From positions 1 to 64,000 of the forward strand of contig CAJQMX010000025.1 of assembly GCA_905479515.1 (NCBI GenBank): 64,000 nucleotides of DNA, read 5' to 3'. The DNA comes from an uncultured Parasphingopyxis sp. GTDB lineage: Bacteria > Pseudomonadota > Alphaproteobacteria > Sphingomonadales > Sphingomonadaceae. The number at the start of each line of letters is the position of its first letter. Position 1 is the stretch's first letter. The position numbers and the translations under genes were made by a program. The notes beneath the pieces are model-generated. The model saw only the letters and a program-made list of their open reading frames with translations. It was not told the DNA's origin and made no database searches. Shown here piece by piece: positions 1 to 8,411 of the stretch.

Positions 1-342
1 CTTGTCAGCAATGTCCCTGCCCGCCTTGGTGAGCCGACAGGTCAGCTTGTAATGCCGGATCAGCTTCAGTTTCAGCAAAACGAAATGCAGGGCTTCGAGC
101 GGCGGGAAATCGTACTCATTCAGCACCTTGTTGACGAGGAACAGCTTGTCCTCTTCCCAGCCTGGCCAGTCGAACTCGGCAGCCGCCCAGTGCACGAACT
201 TGCGTTGAAACGCCTTGCCCTTCGTCAGGCCGATCACATCATGTTCGGCCAGATACGCCAGAAGCTTTTGCGCTGCGCCAATCATGGGCGCACCGGCAAG
301 TGCAGGCTCATCATTCTTCACGGGCTGGAGCAGAAACGTCAT
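1..342 (-). CDS. Hypothetical protein, 3' end cut by the window edge
   Basis: An open frame of 114 codons runs from an ATG at 342 off the left edge without a stop, so the C-terminus is missing. The product is a soluble helical protein. Its middle is rich in aromatic residues (FVHWAAAEFDWPGWEED, then LFLVNKVLNEYDFPPLEALHFVLLKLKLIRHYK). The wording KVLNE followed by a winged-helix-like end (CRLTKAGRDIAD) resembles the C-terminal part of plasmid pRiA4b ORF-3-like proteins, but I only recall that pattern and do not see a diagnostic motif. No function is assigned. The minus-strand reading is preferred over plus-strand ORFs here because it gives ordinary protein-like composition over its whole length. 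Confidence 0.6.
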   Translation of the reverse strand, partial: MTFLLQPVKNDEPALAGAPMIGAAQKLLAYLAEHDVIGLTKGKAFQRKFVHWAAAEFDWPGWEEDKLFLVNKVLNEYDFPPLEALHFVLLKLKLIRHYKLTCRLTKAGRDIADK

Positions 343-933
343 CGCAAATTCATCGTCAGGCTTGTTCGCTAAACAGGGTAACGACGAAAGCGCGGGATGC
401 CTATTCGCGGCATTGAAGGTTCGAGCCCCGAATGTCGCGCCAAACCCGGAGCATCGCCATCGGCCAAAATTTTTCTGCTTCCAAATCAATGGGTTAGATG
501 GTTAAGTTTGGCGCGAGTGACGCGCCTGAAAATCCAACATGAAATCAAATAGTGTCAACGTATTGCAGCGTTAAACACTTCGCTTGTGGTGCAAAACGTC
601 TGCATTTTGTAGTGCAAACTGTGGTGCACTCCTTTCCTGCTATCCAAGTTCGACGCGGCCGATCCGCATCTTTCAATTCGCTAACATGATTTGCCCTTCG
701 CGTCACGAATTGTGGCCTCGAATGGTGAGAGGGTTGGCAGACCTGACACGGTCGAAATCCTGAGCACGCTCCCATCTTGCGTGGCATGAGCTTGCCGCCT
801 CCCAGATAAACGTAACGCGGATCAGCACGTTGCATTCTGCGCAACCTGAGGTGCCAAACAAGCACTGGTGTGCATCGCTCGCCTATTTCATTCCTGATCT
901 CGTGCTAATCGAATGAAGGAGCAGCTCTTGGAC
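343..933. other. Gene-poor stretch between the edge gene and the DUF2855 gene
   Basis: About 590 bases without a convincing gene. The longest open frame (865-545, minus) encodes a Cys/Arg-rich product of unnatural composition and is not accepted. The stretch contains the three-copy repeat listed separately, and is AT-richer around 480-560. It may be the remains of an older mobile-element junction, but nothing recognisable supports that. Confidence 0.4.
586..628 (+). repeat. Three copies of GTRGTGCA
   Basis: The octamer GTGGTGCA or GTAGTGCA occurs at 586-593, 609-616 and 621-628. Start-to-start spacings are 23 and 12 bases, close to whole helical turns. All copies point the same way and are followed by A/C-rich bases. 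This could be an iteron-like or operator array. No adjacent gene identifies the binding protein. Confidence 0.35.
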
Positions 934-1992
934 ATGTGGACACTTCAAACGCTCAACACCGACATTTCGACGGTAAAGCTTGTAAGTACAGACAGGCCAG
1001 CAGACCGAAATCATCAGATTTTCCTGCGCGTTGACCGGTTCGCGCTGACGAGCAATGTCATCACTTACGCCATACTGGGCGATGAACTCGGTTATTGGCA
1101 GCTATTCCCGGCTGATCAAGGATGGGGACATGTTCCGACTTGGGGATTTGCCGAAGTCATCAGCTCAAGCGTTGAAGGTATCGCTTCTGGCGCGCGGTAC
1201 TTCGGACTTGTCCCCATGGCATCCCATTTCACCATGACCGGATCTGTTTCCAGGCTTGGGTTTCGCGCGCGCGACGATCACCGAGTAGACCTGAACCCCG
1301 TTTACAATCAGTACGCAGCTGTCGATATCGCCGATGAAAACACGCTCGGCCTAAAAGCGCTTCTGCACCCGCTATTCATCACATCTAACGTCCTTCACCG
1401 CTATTTGAGCGAAAATGACTGGTTCGGAGCCGAACAAATCATCGTGACAAGCGCCTCTAGCAAGACCGCGATCGGATTTGCATTCCTTGCTCGCGCCTCC
1501 ATTTCCCTGATTGGTGCGACCTCAAAATCGAATGAAGGATTTGTCCGCAGTTTGGCACTGCATGATAGAGTCTACACCTATTCCGATATCTTCACGGCGT
1601 TCGGTCAGCCGTCTGTGCTAATCGACTTCTCAGGCGACAGAACGCGTCTTGCGAAGCTCGCTGCTCAAGAGGGAGCAGAAAATCTGCGCCGTATCATACA
1701 GGTTGGGTACACCCATGTGGAACAATCTTCGACCTCCACGCCACCTCTTCGCGATACGCGCGCGGAAGTTTTCTGGGCCCCCGGAATGATCGAAACGTAT
1801 GTCCGCCGCGACGGACCGGATCAGTTTGATGCGGAACTCAGCCAGAGTCTCCAAAGGTTCGCACAATGGATCAAAATGCACACCAGTACATCGTACATAG
1901 ATGGCCCCGATTCACTGGCAAATGCTTACAGGCGGCTATACGACGGCAAAGTCAGGCCAACCGAACTGTTGATCGCTCGACCCAACCGATAA
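934..1992 (+). CDS. DUF2855 family protein
   Basis: A protein of about 352 residues with the family's features: an N-terminal barrel-like domain with WQLFPADQGWGHVPTWGFAE, then a Rossmann-like half where a nucleotide-binding segment would be (EQIIVTSASSKTAIGFAF, then an Ile-Gly-Ala-Thr-Ser strand). DUF2855 proteins are distantly related to the quinone-reductase/MDR superfamily; their substrate is unknown to me. An in-frame ATG at 913 would add seven residues, but AAGGAG at 916-921 serves better as a ribosome site for the ATG at 934 (or TTG at 928). The gene is followed on the opposite strand by a decayed acyl-CoA synthetase that abuts its 3' end. The neighbours suggest a role in acyl compound catabolism, which is inference. 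Confidence 0.7.
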   Translation: MWTLQTLNTDISTVKLVSTDRPADRNHQIFLRVDRFALTSNVITYAILGDELGYWQLFPADQGWGHVPTWGFAEVISSSVEGIASGARYFGLVPMASHFTMTGSVSRLGFRARDDHRVDLNPVYNQYAAVDIADENTLGLKALLHPLFITSNVLHRYLSENDWFGAEQIIVTSASSKTAIGFAFLARASISLIGATSKSNEGFVRSLALHDRVYTYSDIFTAFGQPSVLIDFSGDRTRLAKLAAQEGAENLRRIIQVGYTHVEQSSTSTPPLRDTRAEVFWAPGMIETYVRRDGPDQFDAELSQSLQRFAQWIKMHTSTSYIDGPDSLANAYRRLYDGKVRPTELLIARPNR

Positions 1993-2009
1993 AGATTCAG
2001 ACAGATCGC

Positions 2010-2486
2010 CCCCACTCTTCACCAACGCTTCATTTGTCCAAAACAGATCATCCGCCACGATGAGATGTTCAATCATCCCACCGTCGATCAGGGCGATGGA
2101 ACGCGTGATCAATGGCTCTTCGTTCAGAGTCGCGAGAAACTGGATTTCCGAGTCTTCGACCTTGTGTTCAATCTCTTCTTTTGTATCCAGAGGTGCAATA
2201 TGCACGCAGGCCCCGCCAAGCTTGGCGACGGCAAAGAACAGAATTGGATGAAATGGCGTATTCGAAAGGTATAGGCCAAGGCGGTCACCTGAGCAAAACC
2301 GAGTTCACATAGAAGAGTTGCGCATTAATCCACATGAACCGCGAGCTCATTGTACGTTATATACCGGTCCGCGTACTCAATGAACGGAAGACTACCGAAC
2401 AGACCTACACTGACATCAAATAGCTCACCAAGTGACGAATAAGATTGCAGCGGGCCTGGTTCAAACGAACGCTGAAAATCTGACAC
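2010..2486 (-). pseudogene. Acyl-CoA synthetase (AMP-binding) remnant, N-terminal part only
   Basis: Starts with GTG at 2486 behind a perfect AGGAGG ribosome site, directly after the phosphotransferase gene. The first frame encodes an N-terminus typical of fatty-acyl-CoA ligases (SLGELFDVSVG...YITYNELAVHVD) and then hits TAA. Further on a second frame carries the expected continuation (DRLGLYLSNTPFHPILFFAVAKLGGACVHIAP, then DTKEEIEHKVEDSEIQFLATL). So there is at least one nonsense codon and one frameshift. Similarity stops near residue 150, about 20 bases from the convergent DUF2855 gene, so the catalytic three quarters of the enzyme, including the AMP-binding P-loop, are deleted. It was probably the third gene of the operon 4382-2486. 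Confidence 0.7.
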
Positions 2487-2502
2487 GATTAAAGCCTCCT
2501 GA

Positions 2503-3573
2503 CTATTTGAGTTGGAACAACTCAGTATCGATCACCCTACAACCTGCAGTGGCAAACTCACTCAGGACTTGATGCTCATTCGCGCTCAACTTGCGTCGGT
2601 CAGCTTTTGCGCGTCGCAGGAACACACCACCTGTAATTACGGTCATGCGATAAATCGCAAAGGCCAGATAGCCGCCCCAATGAGGCATATCTGATGCCTT
2701 CACAGTCTCGAGATAGAGCCGGATTAATTCGGCTTCGGAAGGCAAATGCCAATCAGGGAGATTTAGCCCATACATACCCGGCAAGATCGAATTCTCAGGG
2801 GACAAATGATAAGGGACCAGAAAATAAGCCAGGTCGACAAGCGGATCTCCGAGCGTCGACAACTCCCAATCCAGGACGGCACAAATTTCTCCGGATGGTC
2901 CGGTCGCAAGGTTGGCCGTTCTGAAGTCCCCGTGAAAGAGAGTTGTCTGACGCTGCTCCGGCAAATCGCTTTCAAGAAGAGCGCGAAGGTTCCGCAGATT
3001 ATGACTTGAAATTTCCGGATAGCGATCAAGTTGATCACCAAACCTGTCGACTTGACGCCGGAGGAAACCGCTAGGTTTCCCAAAGGAACGAAGACTCGAA
3101 TTATTGGTCCAATCGATACTGTGCAAATTGGCCAGAACCGACACGGCATTGAAGTATATTTCGCGCCTTTGCGCAGGGTTGATACACCCTAGTCTCGGAT
3201 CTTCGGTCACAAGCCCGTCGACAAATTGCATTACGTAGAACGTTGTCCCGATAACACTGTGATCTTCACAAAGGTGGTACATTCTGGCGACCGGCACGTC
3301 CGAGTCGCCAAGCACAGATTGGATCACATATTCGCGCTCAATAAGGTGCGCGGTCTTATCAAGGCTCCCTTGCGGCTTACATCTGAGCACATACCTACAG
3401 TCGCCAGACGTTAGGCGAAATGTCGGATTTGAGCGTCCGCCGCTCAATGGAACCAGAGTTATAGGGCTCTCTGCAAATCCGGGCATTGCCTGCCGCAAAT
3501 AGGCACCCAGGCGAATTGGCCACCCTCTCGTATCAGGGATATGTGCAGAGTTGCCCTCTTCACTGTCAGTCAT
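2503..3573 (-). CDS. Phosphotransferase family protein (APH/ACAD10-type kinase fold)
   Basis: A cytoplasmic protein of about 356 residues with the aminoglycoside/choline-kinase fold. Visible motifs are LSGGRSNPTFRLTSG (ATP loop), YVLRCKP (conserved Lys neighbourhood), LFHGDFRTANL (Brenner motif with catalytic Asp) and AVLDWELSTLGDPLVDLAYF (metal-binding Asp). Such proteins accompany acyl-CoA dehydrogenases and ligases in bacteria and form the N-terminal domain of ACAD10/11; there they are thought to phosphorylate hydroxyacyl-CoA intermediates. The ATG at 3573 overlaps the stop of the crotonase gene (ATGA), showing translational coupling; an upstream TTG would add four residues. The operon and decayed ligase downstream point to acyl-chain breakdown, not drug resistance. 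Confidence 0.8.
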   Translation of the reverse strand: MTDSEEGNSAHIPDTRGWPIRLGAYLRQAMPGFAESPITLVPLSGGRSNPTFRLTSGDCRYVLRCKPQGSLDKTAHLIEREYVIQSVLGDSDVPVARMYHLCEDHSVIGTTFYVMQFVDGLVTEDPRLGCINPAQRREIYFNAVSVLANLHSIDWTNNSSLRSFGKPSGFLRRQVDRFGDQLDRYPEISSHNLRNLRALLESDLPEQRQTTLFHGDFRTANLATGPSGEICAVLDWELSTLGDPLVDLAYFLVPYHLSPENSILPGMYGLNLPDWHLPSEAELIRLYLETVKASDMPHWGGYLAFAIYRMTVITGGVFLRRAKADRRKLSANEHQVLSEFATAGCRVIDTELFQLK

Positions 3574-4382
3574 TCGCTTACCCAACGAGGATCGCGTTGT
3601 TCAGCAAATGCTGCTGCCGCTTCATGATAATCCGGCGTGCGAGCACAGAGCGCTTGATTGCGATCTTCCATTGCAATCACGCTTTCCAGTGATGCTCCAT
3701 CAATCGCAAATCGAAGCATTTCCTTGGGCAACCGCAATCCTACGGGCGAAACGCGCAACAATTCGTCAACTGTTGTCCCAATCGCCTCTTCAATCTGGGG
3801 ACTATCCATAACACGAGATACCAATCCCAGGGCTTCGGCACGCGACGCCGAAATAAAACGTCCGGTTAGGATAAGTTCGGTGGCAAGAGAGGCTTCGATC
3901 AGACGAGACAGAATATAGCTGGCACCAATATCGCAGCCGCCAAGCCCGACATTCACAAACGCGCAATTCATACGCGCATCTGACGTTGCAATCCGAATGT
4001 CCGAAGCAAGAGCGAGCGCAAATCCAGCGCCACAGGCTGCACCGTGAAGCTGCGCGACGATCGGCTGAGGACACCGCCTCATCTCCAAAATGAATTGGCG
4101 ATTCAACCGCTGGATTTCGAACTCTTTCTCAACCCCCGCAAACCCCCGGCGTTGATCTTCGGGTACAGAGACAGTTTGCTTGATATCCACGCTGGCACAA
4201 AATGCCCGGCCCGCTCCCCGAATAACAATCACCCGGGCCGTTGAGTCGTCGACCAATGCTCGAAAGTAGTTGGCAAGCTCAACTGCCATTCGCGGCGTAA
4301 TAGCGTTGAGGTTCGCGGGCCGCGACAGCGTCACTGTCTGAGCCGGACCGTTCTTGTTGATGTGCAGGGTCTCGAATTCCAC
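3570..4382 (-). CDS. Enoyl-CoA hydratase/isomerase family protein (crotonase)
   Basis: 270 residues, the usual crotonase length. Seen are RPANLNAITPRM (N-terminal signature), IVIRGAGRAFCASVDI (first oxyanion-hole strand), LHGAACGAGFALALASDIRIAT (second oxyanion-hole segment) and NVGLGGCDIGASYILSRL. In the last, Asp of GCD stands where hydratases carry the second catalytic Glu, as in dienoyl-CoA isomerase-like members, so the reaction may be isomerisation or another crotonase chemistry. The start is GTG at 4382 with GAAGGA about eight bases upstream. It heads an operon with the phosphotransferase and the broken acyl-CoA ligase, divergent from an MFS gene. The shared upstream region holds a GCAATTGC palindrome. 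Confidence 0.85.
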   Translation of the reverse strand: MEFETLHINKNGPAQTVTLSRPANLNAITPRMAVELANYFRALVDDSTARVIVIRGAGRAFCASVDIKQTVSVPEDQRRGFAGVEKEFEIQRLNRQFILEMRRCPQPIVAQLHGAACGAGFALALASDIRIATSDARMNCAFVNVGLGGCDIGASYILSRLIEASLATELILTGRFISASRAEALGLVSRVMDSPQIEEAIGTTVDELLRVSPVGLRLPKEMLRFAIDGASLESVIAMEDRNQALCARTPDYHEAAAAFAEQRDPRWVSE

Positions 4383-4453
4383 TAATTGATCCTTCGGCTT
4401 CAGGGGACCAAGGATGCATAGCTACAGGACTGAAGAAGTTTAATTGCAGACTC

Positions 4454-4519
4454 CGCAATTGCGATTGCAAATTCGTTGATCGCCTCACTCAGCTGACGCC
4501 GCTAGTCAAATTGCGAATG
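4454..4519. promoter_or_regulatory. Palindromic operator candidate between crotonase operon and MFS gene
   Basis: CGCAATTGCG at 4454-4463 is a perfect ten-base palindrome. It is followed by GATTGCAAATTCG and, at 4507-4519, CAAATTGCGAATG. The same GCAATTGC core recurs at 12333-12340 and 13413-13420 beside LysR and TonB-receptor genes. Location in a divergent control region fits a transcription-factor site; assignment to a LysR protein is inference. Confidence 0.45.
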
Positions 4520-4565
4520 CCGGACTTCGATCGGCAGCATAAGAAACTGTCGGAGGGATTTAACC

Positions 4566-5951
4566 ATGCCCGAGTTGTCGAGCGAAAGTGCGGTCATAGA
4601 CCACAACGGAATTTCCGGAACACCGGGAATCTATACGCGAGGATACAAGGCGTATGTGGTGGGTGTCCTGTTACTGGTTTATACTTCAAACTTCATTGAC
4701 CGAACTATCCTTTCGGCCCTGGCTGAACCGATCAAAAACGACCTGCACTTGGCCGATTGGCAAATTGGCGTCTTAGGCGGTCTCAGCTTCGCAGTCTTTT
4801 ATTCCATTCTTGGTATTCCGATCGCCCGGCTCTCGGAACGACACAACCGGACGTGGATCATCTCGATCTCGGTCGCAATCTGGTCCGGGATGACGGCCTT
4901 GTGCGGGACGGCAGCAACCTATGCTCAATTGCTGATCTATAGAGTGGGCGTCGGTGTTGGAGAGGCTGGCGGAACTCCTCCGGCGCAGTCAATCATCAGC
5001 GACCTTTATCCCCCTCAAAACAGATCGACGGTCATATCAATCTATATGCTTGGAGTGCCATTGGGATCGCTTATTGGCGCTCTTATCGGGGGAATTGTTG
5101 CTGAGCATTGGGGCTGGCGTGCCGCCTTTTTTGTCATCGGTATTCCTGGATTGGTCCTGGCGCTTATCGTCGCGACCACAGTCAAAGAACCGAGCAGAGG
5201 TCAGTCGGAAGGCATTATGGAGACTGGAGCACCTCCTGCTCTTATGCATGTGCTGCGCAGTTTGTGGACAAAGAAATCCGTCCGCCACGTTTTTGCCGGG
5301 ATCACGATCGCATCTTTTGTCGGCTATGCCATGGTGGCCTTTACCGCATCCTACTTTATTCGTTCTCATGCATTTTCTGTCGCTCAAGCTGGCATTATTG
5401 CAGGCATCATTGGAGGCGGCTCTGCGGCTGCCGGAACATTTCTGGGAGGTTTTCTCTCAGACAAATTCGGCAAGCGGGACAGACGCTGGTACGTATGGGT
5501 TCCAGCGCTAGGTCTGGCCATTGCCGCTCCGCTCTACGCCATCGCCTATTTATCCGGAGACTGGCGAGCCACTGCCGTTTTGCTGATCGGACCCGGAATA
5601 TTCCATTATATGTACCTCGGTCCCACATACGGCATCATCCAGAATATGGTCGGTCCAAGAATGCGCGCGACTGCGATTGCAGTTTTGCTTCTCGTTGTAA
5701 ATTTGGTCGGTTTAGGGCTCGGTCCACCTGCCCTGGGACTCCTTAGCGACTTTCTCGCGACCCAATTTCTGGCGTCAGGCGTTGAGAATTCTATCACACT
5801 CAAGGACTGCACTCCCGACTTGGCGATTTGCCGCCAGGCCACCGCCAATGGTCTGAAATTCGCGCTCGCGATCTTCATGGCGCTCTTTGCCTGGGCAAGT
5901 CTTCATTATCATTTTGCCTCACGCCGCGTGAATGAGGACCTTCTGCACTGA
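4566..5951 (+). CDS. Spinster-type MFS transporter
   Basis: 461 residues with about twelve hydrophobic segments. Early in the protein it reads YTSNFIDRTILSALAEPIKNDLHLADWQIGVLGG, a pattern typical of the spinster-related bacterial MFS carriers. The usual loop follows helix two (IARLSERHNRTWIIS), and RVGVGVGEAGGTPPAQSIISDLYP marks helix four to five. GGAGGG at 4554-4559, six bases before the ATG, supports the start. It is followed by a strong intrinsic terminator at 6027-6073. It probably moves an organic acid or hydrophobic substrate for the adjacent acyl-CoA genes; the substrate cannot be read from sequence. Confidence 0.85.
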   Translation: MPELSSESAVIDHNGISGTPGIYTRGYKAYVVGVLLLVYTSNFIDRTILSALAEPIKNDLHLADWQIGVLGGLSFAVFYSILGIPIARLSERHNRTWIISISVAIWSGMTALCGTAATYAQLLIYRVGVGVGEAGGTPPAQSIISDLYPPQNRSTVISIYMLGVPLGSLIGALIGGIVAEHWGWRAAFFVIGIPGLVLALIVATTVKEPSRGQSEGIMETGAPPALMHVLRSLWTKKSVRHVFAGITIASFVGYAMVAFTASYFIRSHAFSVAQAGIIAGIIGGGSAAAGTFLGGFLSDKFGKRDRRWYVWVPALGLAIAAPLYAIAYLSGDWRATAVLLIGPGIFHYMYLGPTYGIIQNMVGPRMRATAIAVLLLVVNLVGLGLGPPALGLLSDFLATQFLASGVENSITLKDCTPDLAICRQATANGLKFALAIFMALFAWASLHYHFASRRVNEDLLH

Positions 5952-6026
5952 CTGCACCGGTTTTCTACATGCCTATCAACCCTGCACACGTCCCAACAAA
6001 CACTCACCAGTCGCTTCCTCCCACTT

Positions 6027-6073
6027 CTCCGGCTCATCCCCATTCATCCTCTCGATGAGCCGGAGAGCCTTTT
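6027..6073 (+). terminator. Intrinsic terminator after the MFS gene
   Basis: A perfect 12-base stem: CTCCGGCTCATC at 6027-6038 pairs with GATGAGCCGGAG at 6054-6065, with a 15-base loop. AGCCTTTT follows. It ends the MFS transcript 76 bases after its stop and separates it from the acyl-CoA dehydrogenase. Confidence 0.85.
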
Positions 6074-6125
6074 CAGGGGGGGAGGGCCGGGAATTAAGAA
6101 ATCAAGATAATATACGGAGATCACA

Positions 6126-7415
6126 ATGAATTTCGAACCAAATGCGAGAACCCAAGAGCTGCTCGGTCAGCTAAGTCAGTTCATGAATGAGCACGTCTTT
6201 CCGAATGAAGAGGCCATTGCCAGGGAGGGATTTGAGCAAAATGACGACTTCAGACAGTGGCGCCCACTGGAAACCATTGAGCCTCTGAAGGAAAAGGCCA
6301 AGGAGGCAGGACTTTGGAACCTGTTCCTGCCTGACAGCGAACTCGGCGCAGGATTGACGAATCTCGAATACGCGCCACTGGCAGAGGCAATGGGACGCTG
6401 CTTTTGGGCGCCGGAAATTTTCAATTGCGACCCTCCAAACACAGGCAATATGGAAGTGCTGGTCAGATATGGCACCGATGCGCAGAAAGCCGAATGGCTT
6501 TCGCCCCTCCTGAACGGTGATATCCGGTCGGCGTTCGCCATGACGGAGCCTGACGTGGCATCATCGGATGCCACAAACATTCAAACAAGCATTCAGCTGG
6601 ACGGAGATTCGTATGTAATAAACGGTCGAAAGTGGTGGACATCCGGCGCGGGGGACCCCCGCTGTAAAATCCTGATCCTGATGGGGATGACCAATCCTGA
6701 CGATCCAAGCCCCTATAAGCGCCAGTCAATGATTCTTGTCCCAACAGAGAGTAAAGGTGTAACTATCAGAAGATACCTGCCCATTTTCGGCGTAAGTGAT
6801 GCTCCGCATGGGCATATGGAAATCGTATTCGACAATGTCCGGGTGCCAGCCGACAATATTCTATTGGGCGAAGGACGCGGGTTCGAAATCGCGCAAGGTA
6901 GGCTCGGGCCAGGCCGGATCCATCATTGTATGCGAATGGTCGGACTAGCTGAACGCGCGTTGGAGCGGGTCTGTCGTCGCCTGGACGCCAGAGTTACATT
7001 CGGCCAACGGATCGCTGATCAGTCGTTGTGGCGCATGCGCATCGCCGAAGCACGGTGCGAGATTGAGCAGGCGCGCCTGCTAACGTTGAAAGCCGCATGG
7101 ATGATGGACACTGTGGGAAACAAGGTCGCCAAACCTGAAATTGCGATGATCAAAATCGTGGCACCACGTATGGCCACGCGCGTAATAGATTTCGCGATTC
7201 AAGCCTTCGGTGGCGGTGGCTTTGCCGATACCGTGCTTACGATGGCGTACTGGTATGCCAGAACGACAAGAGTGGCTGACGGTCCCGACGAGGTCCATGC
7301 AAATCAGCTAGCTCGTCTCGAATTCAAGCGACATTTGCAGTCGTCGCCAGCGGAGAATGGCGGGAGCAGCGAGATGATGATCGCACAAGGGTTTGACGTG
7401 CTCTCGCAACCTTGA
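6126..7415 (+). CDS. Acyl-CoA dehydrogenase
   Basis: 429 residues, flavoprotein of the acyl-CoA dehydrogenase superfamily. Seen are [21 protein letters not shown] (FAD-binding strand), [31 protein letters not shown] (helical domain) and [40 protein letters not shown] (C-terminal signature). The C-terminal Asp-Glu-Val pattern (DGPDEVH) is typical of the ACAD10/11-like branch whose members work on long or branched acyl-CoAs. The context of APH-fold kinase and crotonase supports that branch. The ATG is preceded by GGAGA at 6116-6120. A LysR gene follows on the same strand. Confidence 0.9.
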   Translation: MNFEPNARTQELLGQLSQFMNEHVFPNEEAIAREGFEQNDDFRQWRPLETIEPLKEKAKEAGLWNLFLPDSELGAGLTNLEYAPLAEAMGRCFWAPEIFNCDPPNTGNMEVLVRYGTDAQKAEWLSPLLNGDIRSAFAMTEPDVASSDATNIQTSIQLDGDSYVINGRKWWTSGAGDPRCKILILMGMTNPDDPSPYKRQSMILVPTESKGVTIRRYLPIFGVSDAPHGHMEIVFDNVRVPADNILLGEGRGFEIAQGRLGPGRIHHCMRMVGLAERALERVCRRLDARVTFGQRIADQSLWRMRIAEARCEIEQARLLTLKAAWMMDTVGNKVAKPEIAMIKIVAPRMATRVIDFAIQAFGGGGFADTVLTMAYWYARTTRVADGPDEVHANQLARLEFKRHLQSSPAENGGSSEMMIAQGFDVLSQP

Positions 7416-7489
7416 CATTGCCTGTCGGCGACCATGCCACTAGACTGGCTTGGATAATAACACACATAGTTTTGTGGAGGAAACACACA

Positions 7490-8404
7490 ATGAGGCGCAG
7501 GACGCCTCCTCTCGGATGTATCGAGGCTTTTGTTGCGGCAACAAGGCAGGATAACTTTCGTGAGGCCGCAGAGGAATTCGCATTAAGTGCGTCCGCCTTT
7601 ACGAGACGGATCCAGGTGCTTGAGTCCTTTGTAGGGGCCCCCTTGTTTGACCGAACCGCCAGCGGTGTTAAGCTGAATGCTCGCGGAGAACAGTATCTCG
7701 CTGAGGTTTCCCCTGCCCTTGAACGCATCCGCAAAGCGACCTTGATGATGCGTGCTGTGGAGGAACCATCCGCGCTACGCGTGATAGTTCCCCAGTCATT
7801 TGCAATGGCCTGGCTGGTTCCTCATCTGCCGCATTGGTCGGATTCAAACCAGTTCAGCCAAATCCGGCTGAAGACGGGCCACTCACGGCGGCAACTGAAA
7901 AACGATGAAGCTGACATCGGAATCTTCGTCGAGCCGCTTCGTGCTTCCGATGGCGAAATGCTTGCCGAGCTCGATGCGCAGGTTGTTATGCCAGCGCAGG
8001 GACTATCTAATGACCTCGGAACACCAGGATGCCTTGAGGACCTTCCCCACTACCCCGTTCTATCAGTTTACAAGCCGGAAGGCATATGGGAATCTTGGCT
8101 GAATAATCTCAATTATATCGGAGATGACCTCGAGCCTGTCGCGCATTTTGAATCGATATACTTGCAATATGAGGCGGCAGCAGCCGGATTTGGTCTGGCG
8201 CTAGGCGTTCGTTTGCTGGCAGATTCCTTTATAAGGAGCGGGCGGCTTGTCCCCTGCCTGCCGGATCGAGCCTCAATCGGACTGAAATATACGATCGCCT
8301 ATTCTCGGTCTGCTATCCGCGACCGCCCAGACTGCAGTAGCTTCGTGACCTGGCTACATGATGAGATGTCCGCGTCTTTTAATGCTACGCAAATGCTTGC
8401 ATAA
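7490..8404 (+). CDS. LysR family transcriptional regulator
   Basis: 304 residues. The N-terminal winged helix is clear (PPLGCIEAFVAATRQDNFREAAEEFALSASAFTRRIQVLESFVGAPLFDRTASGVKLNARGEQYL), followed by a periplasmic-binding-like effector domain (RVIVPQSFAMAWLVPHLPHW). An open frame extends upstream to 7412, but GGAGG at 7476-7480, nine bases before the ATG at 7490, fixes the start. The wording AMAWLVPHLPHW resembles GcvA-like LysR proteins and its neighbour at 12405. It lies 74 bases after the acyl-CoA dehydrogenase and faces the PhoD gene. Probable local regulator of the acyl-CoA or TonB-receptor genes. Confidence 0.88.
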   Translation: MRRRTPPLGCIEAFVAATRQDNFREAAEEFALSASAFTRRIQVLESFVGAPLFDRTASGVKLNARGEQYLAEVSPALERIRKATLMMRAVEEPSALRVIVPQSFAMAWLVPHLPHWSDSNQFSQIRLKTGHSRRQLKNDEADIGIFVEPLRASDGEMLAELDAQVVMPAQGLSNDLGTPGCLEDLPHYPVLSVYKPEGIWESWLNNLNYIGDDLEPVAHFESIYLQYEAAAAGFGLALGVRLLADSFIRSGRLVPCLPDRASIGLKYTIAYSRSAIRDRPDCSSFVTWLHDEMSASFNATQMLA

Positions 8405-8411
8405 AAGTCCA

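Noticed and set aside
545..865. 106-codon minus-strand frame
   Set aside because: Cys/Arg-rich composition, no ribosome site, overlaps the short repeat array; not protein-like.
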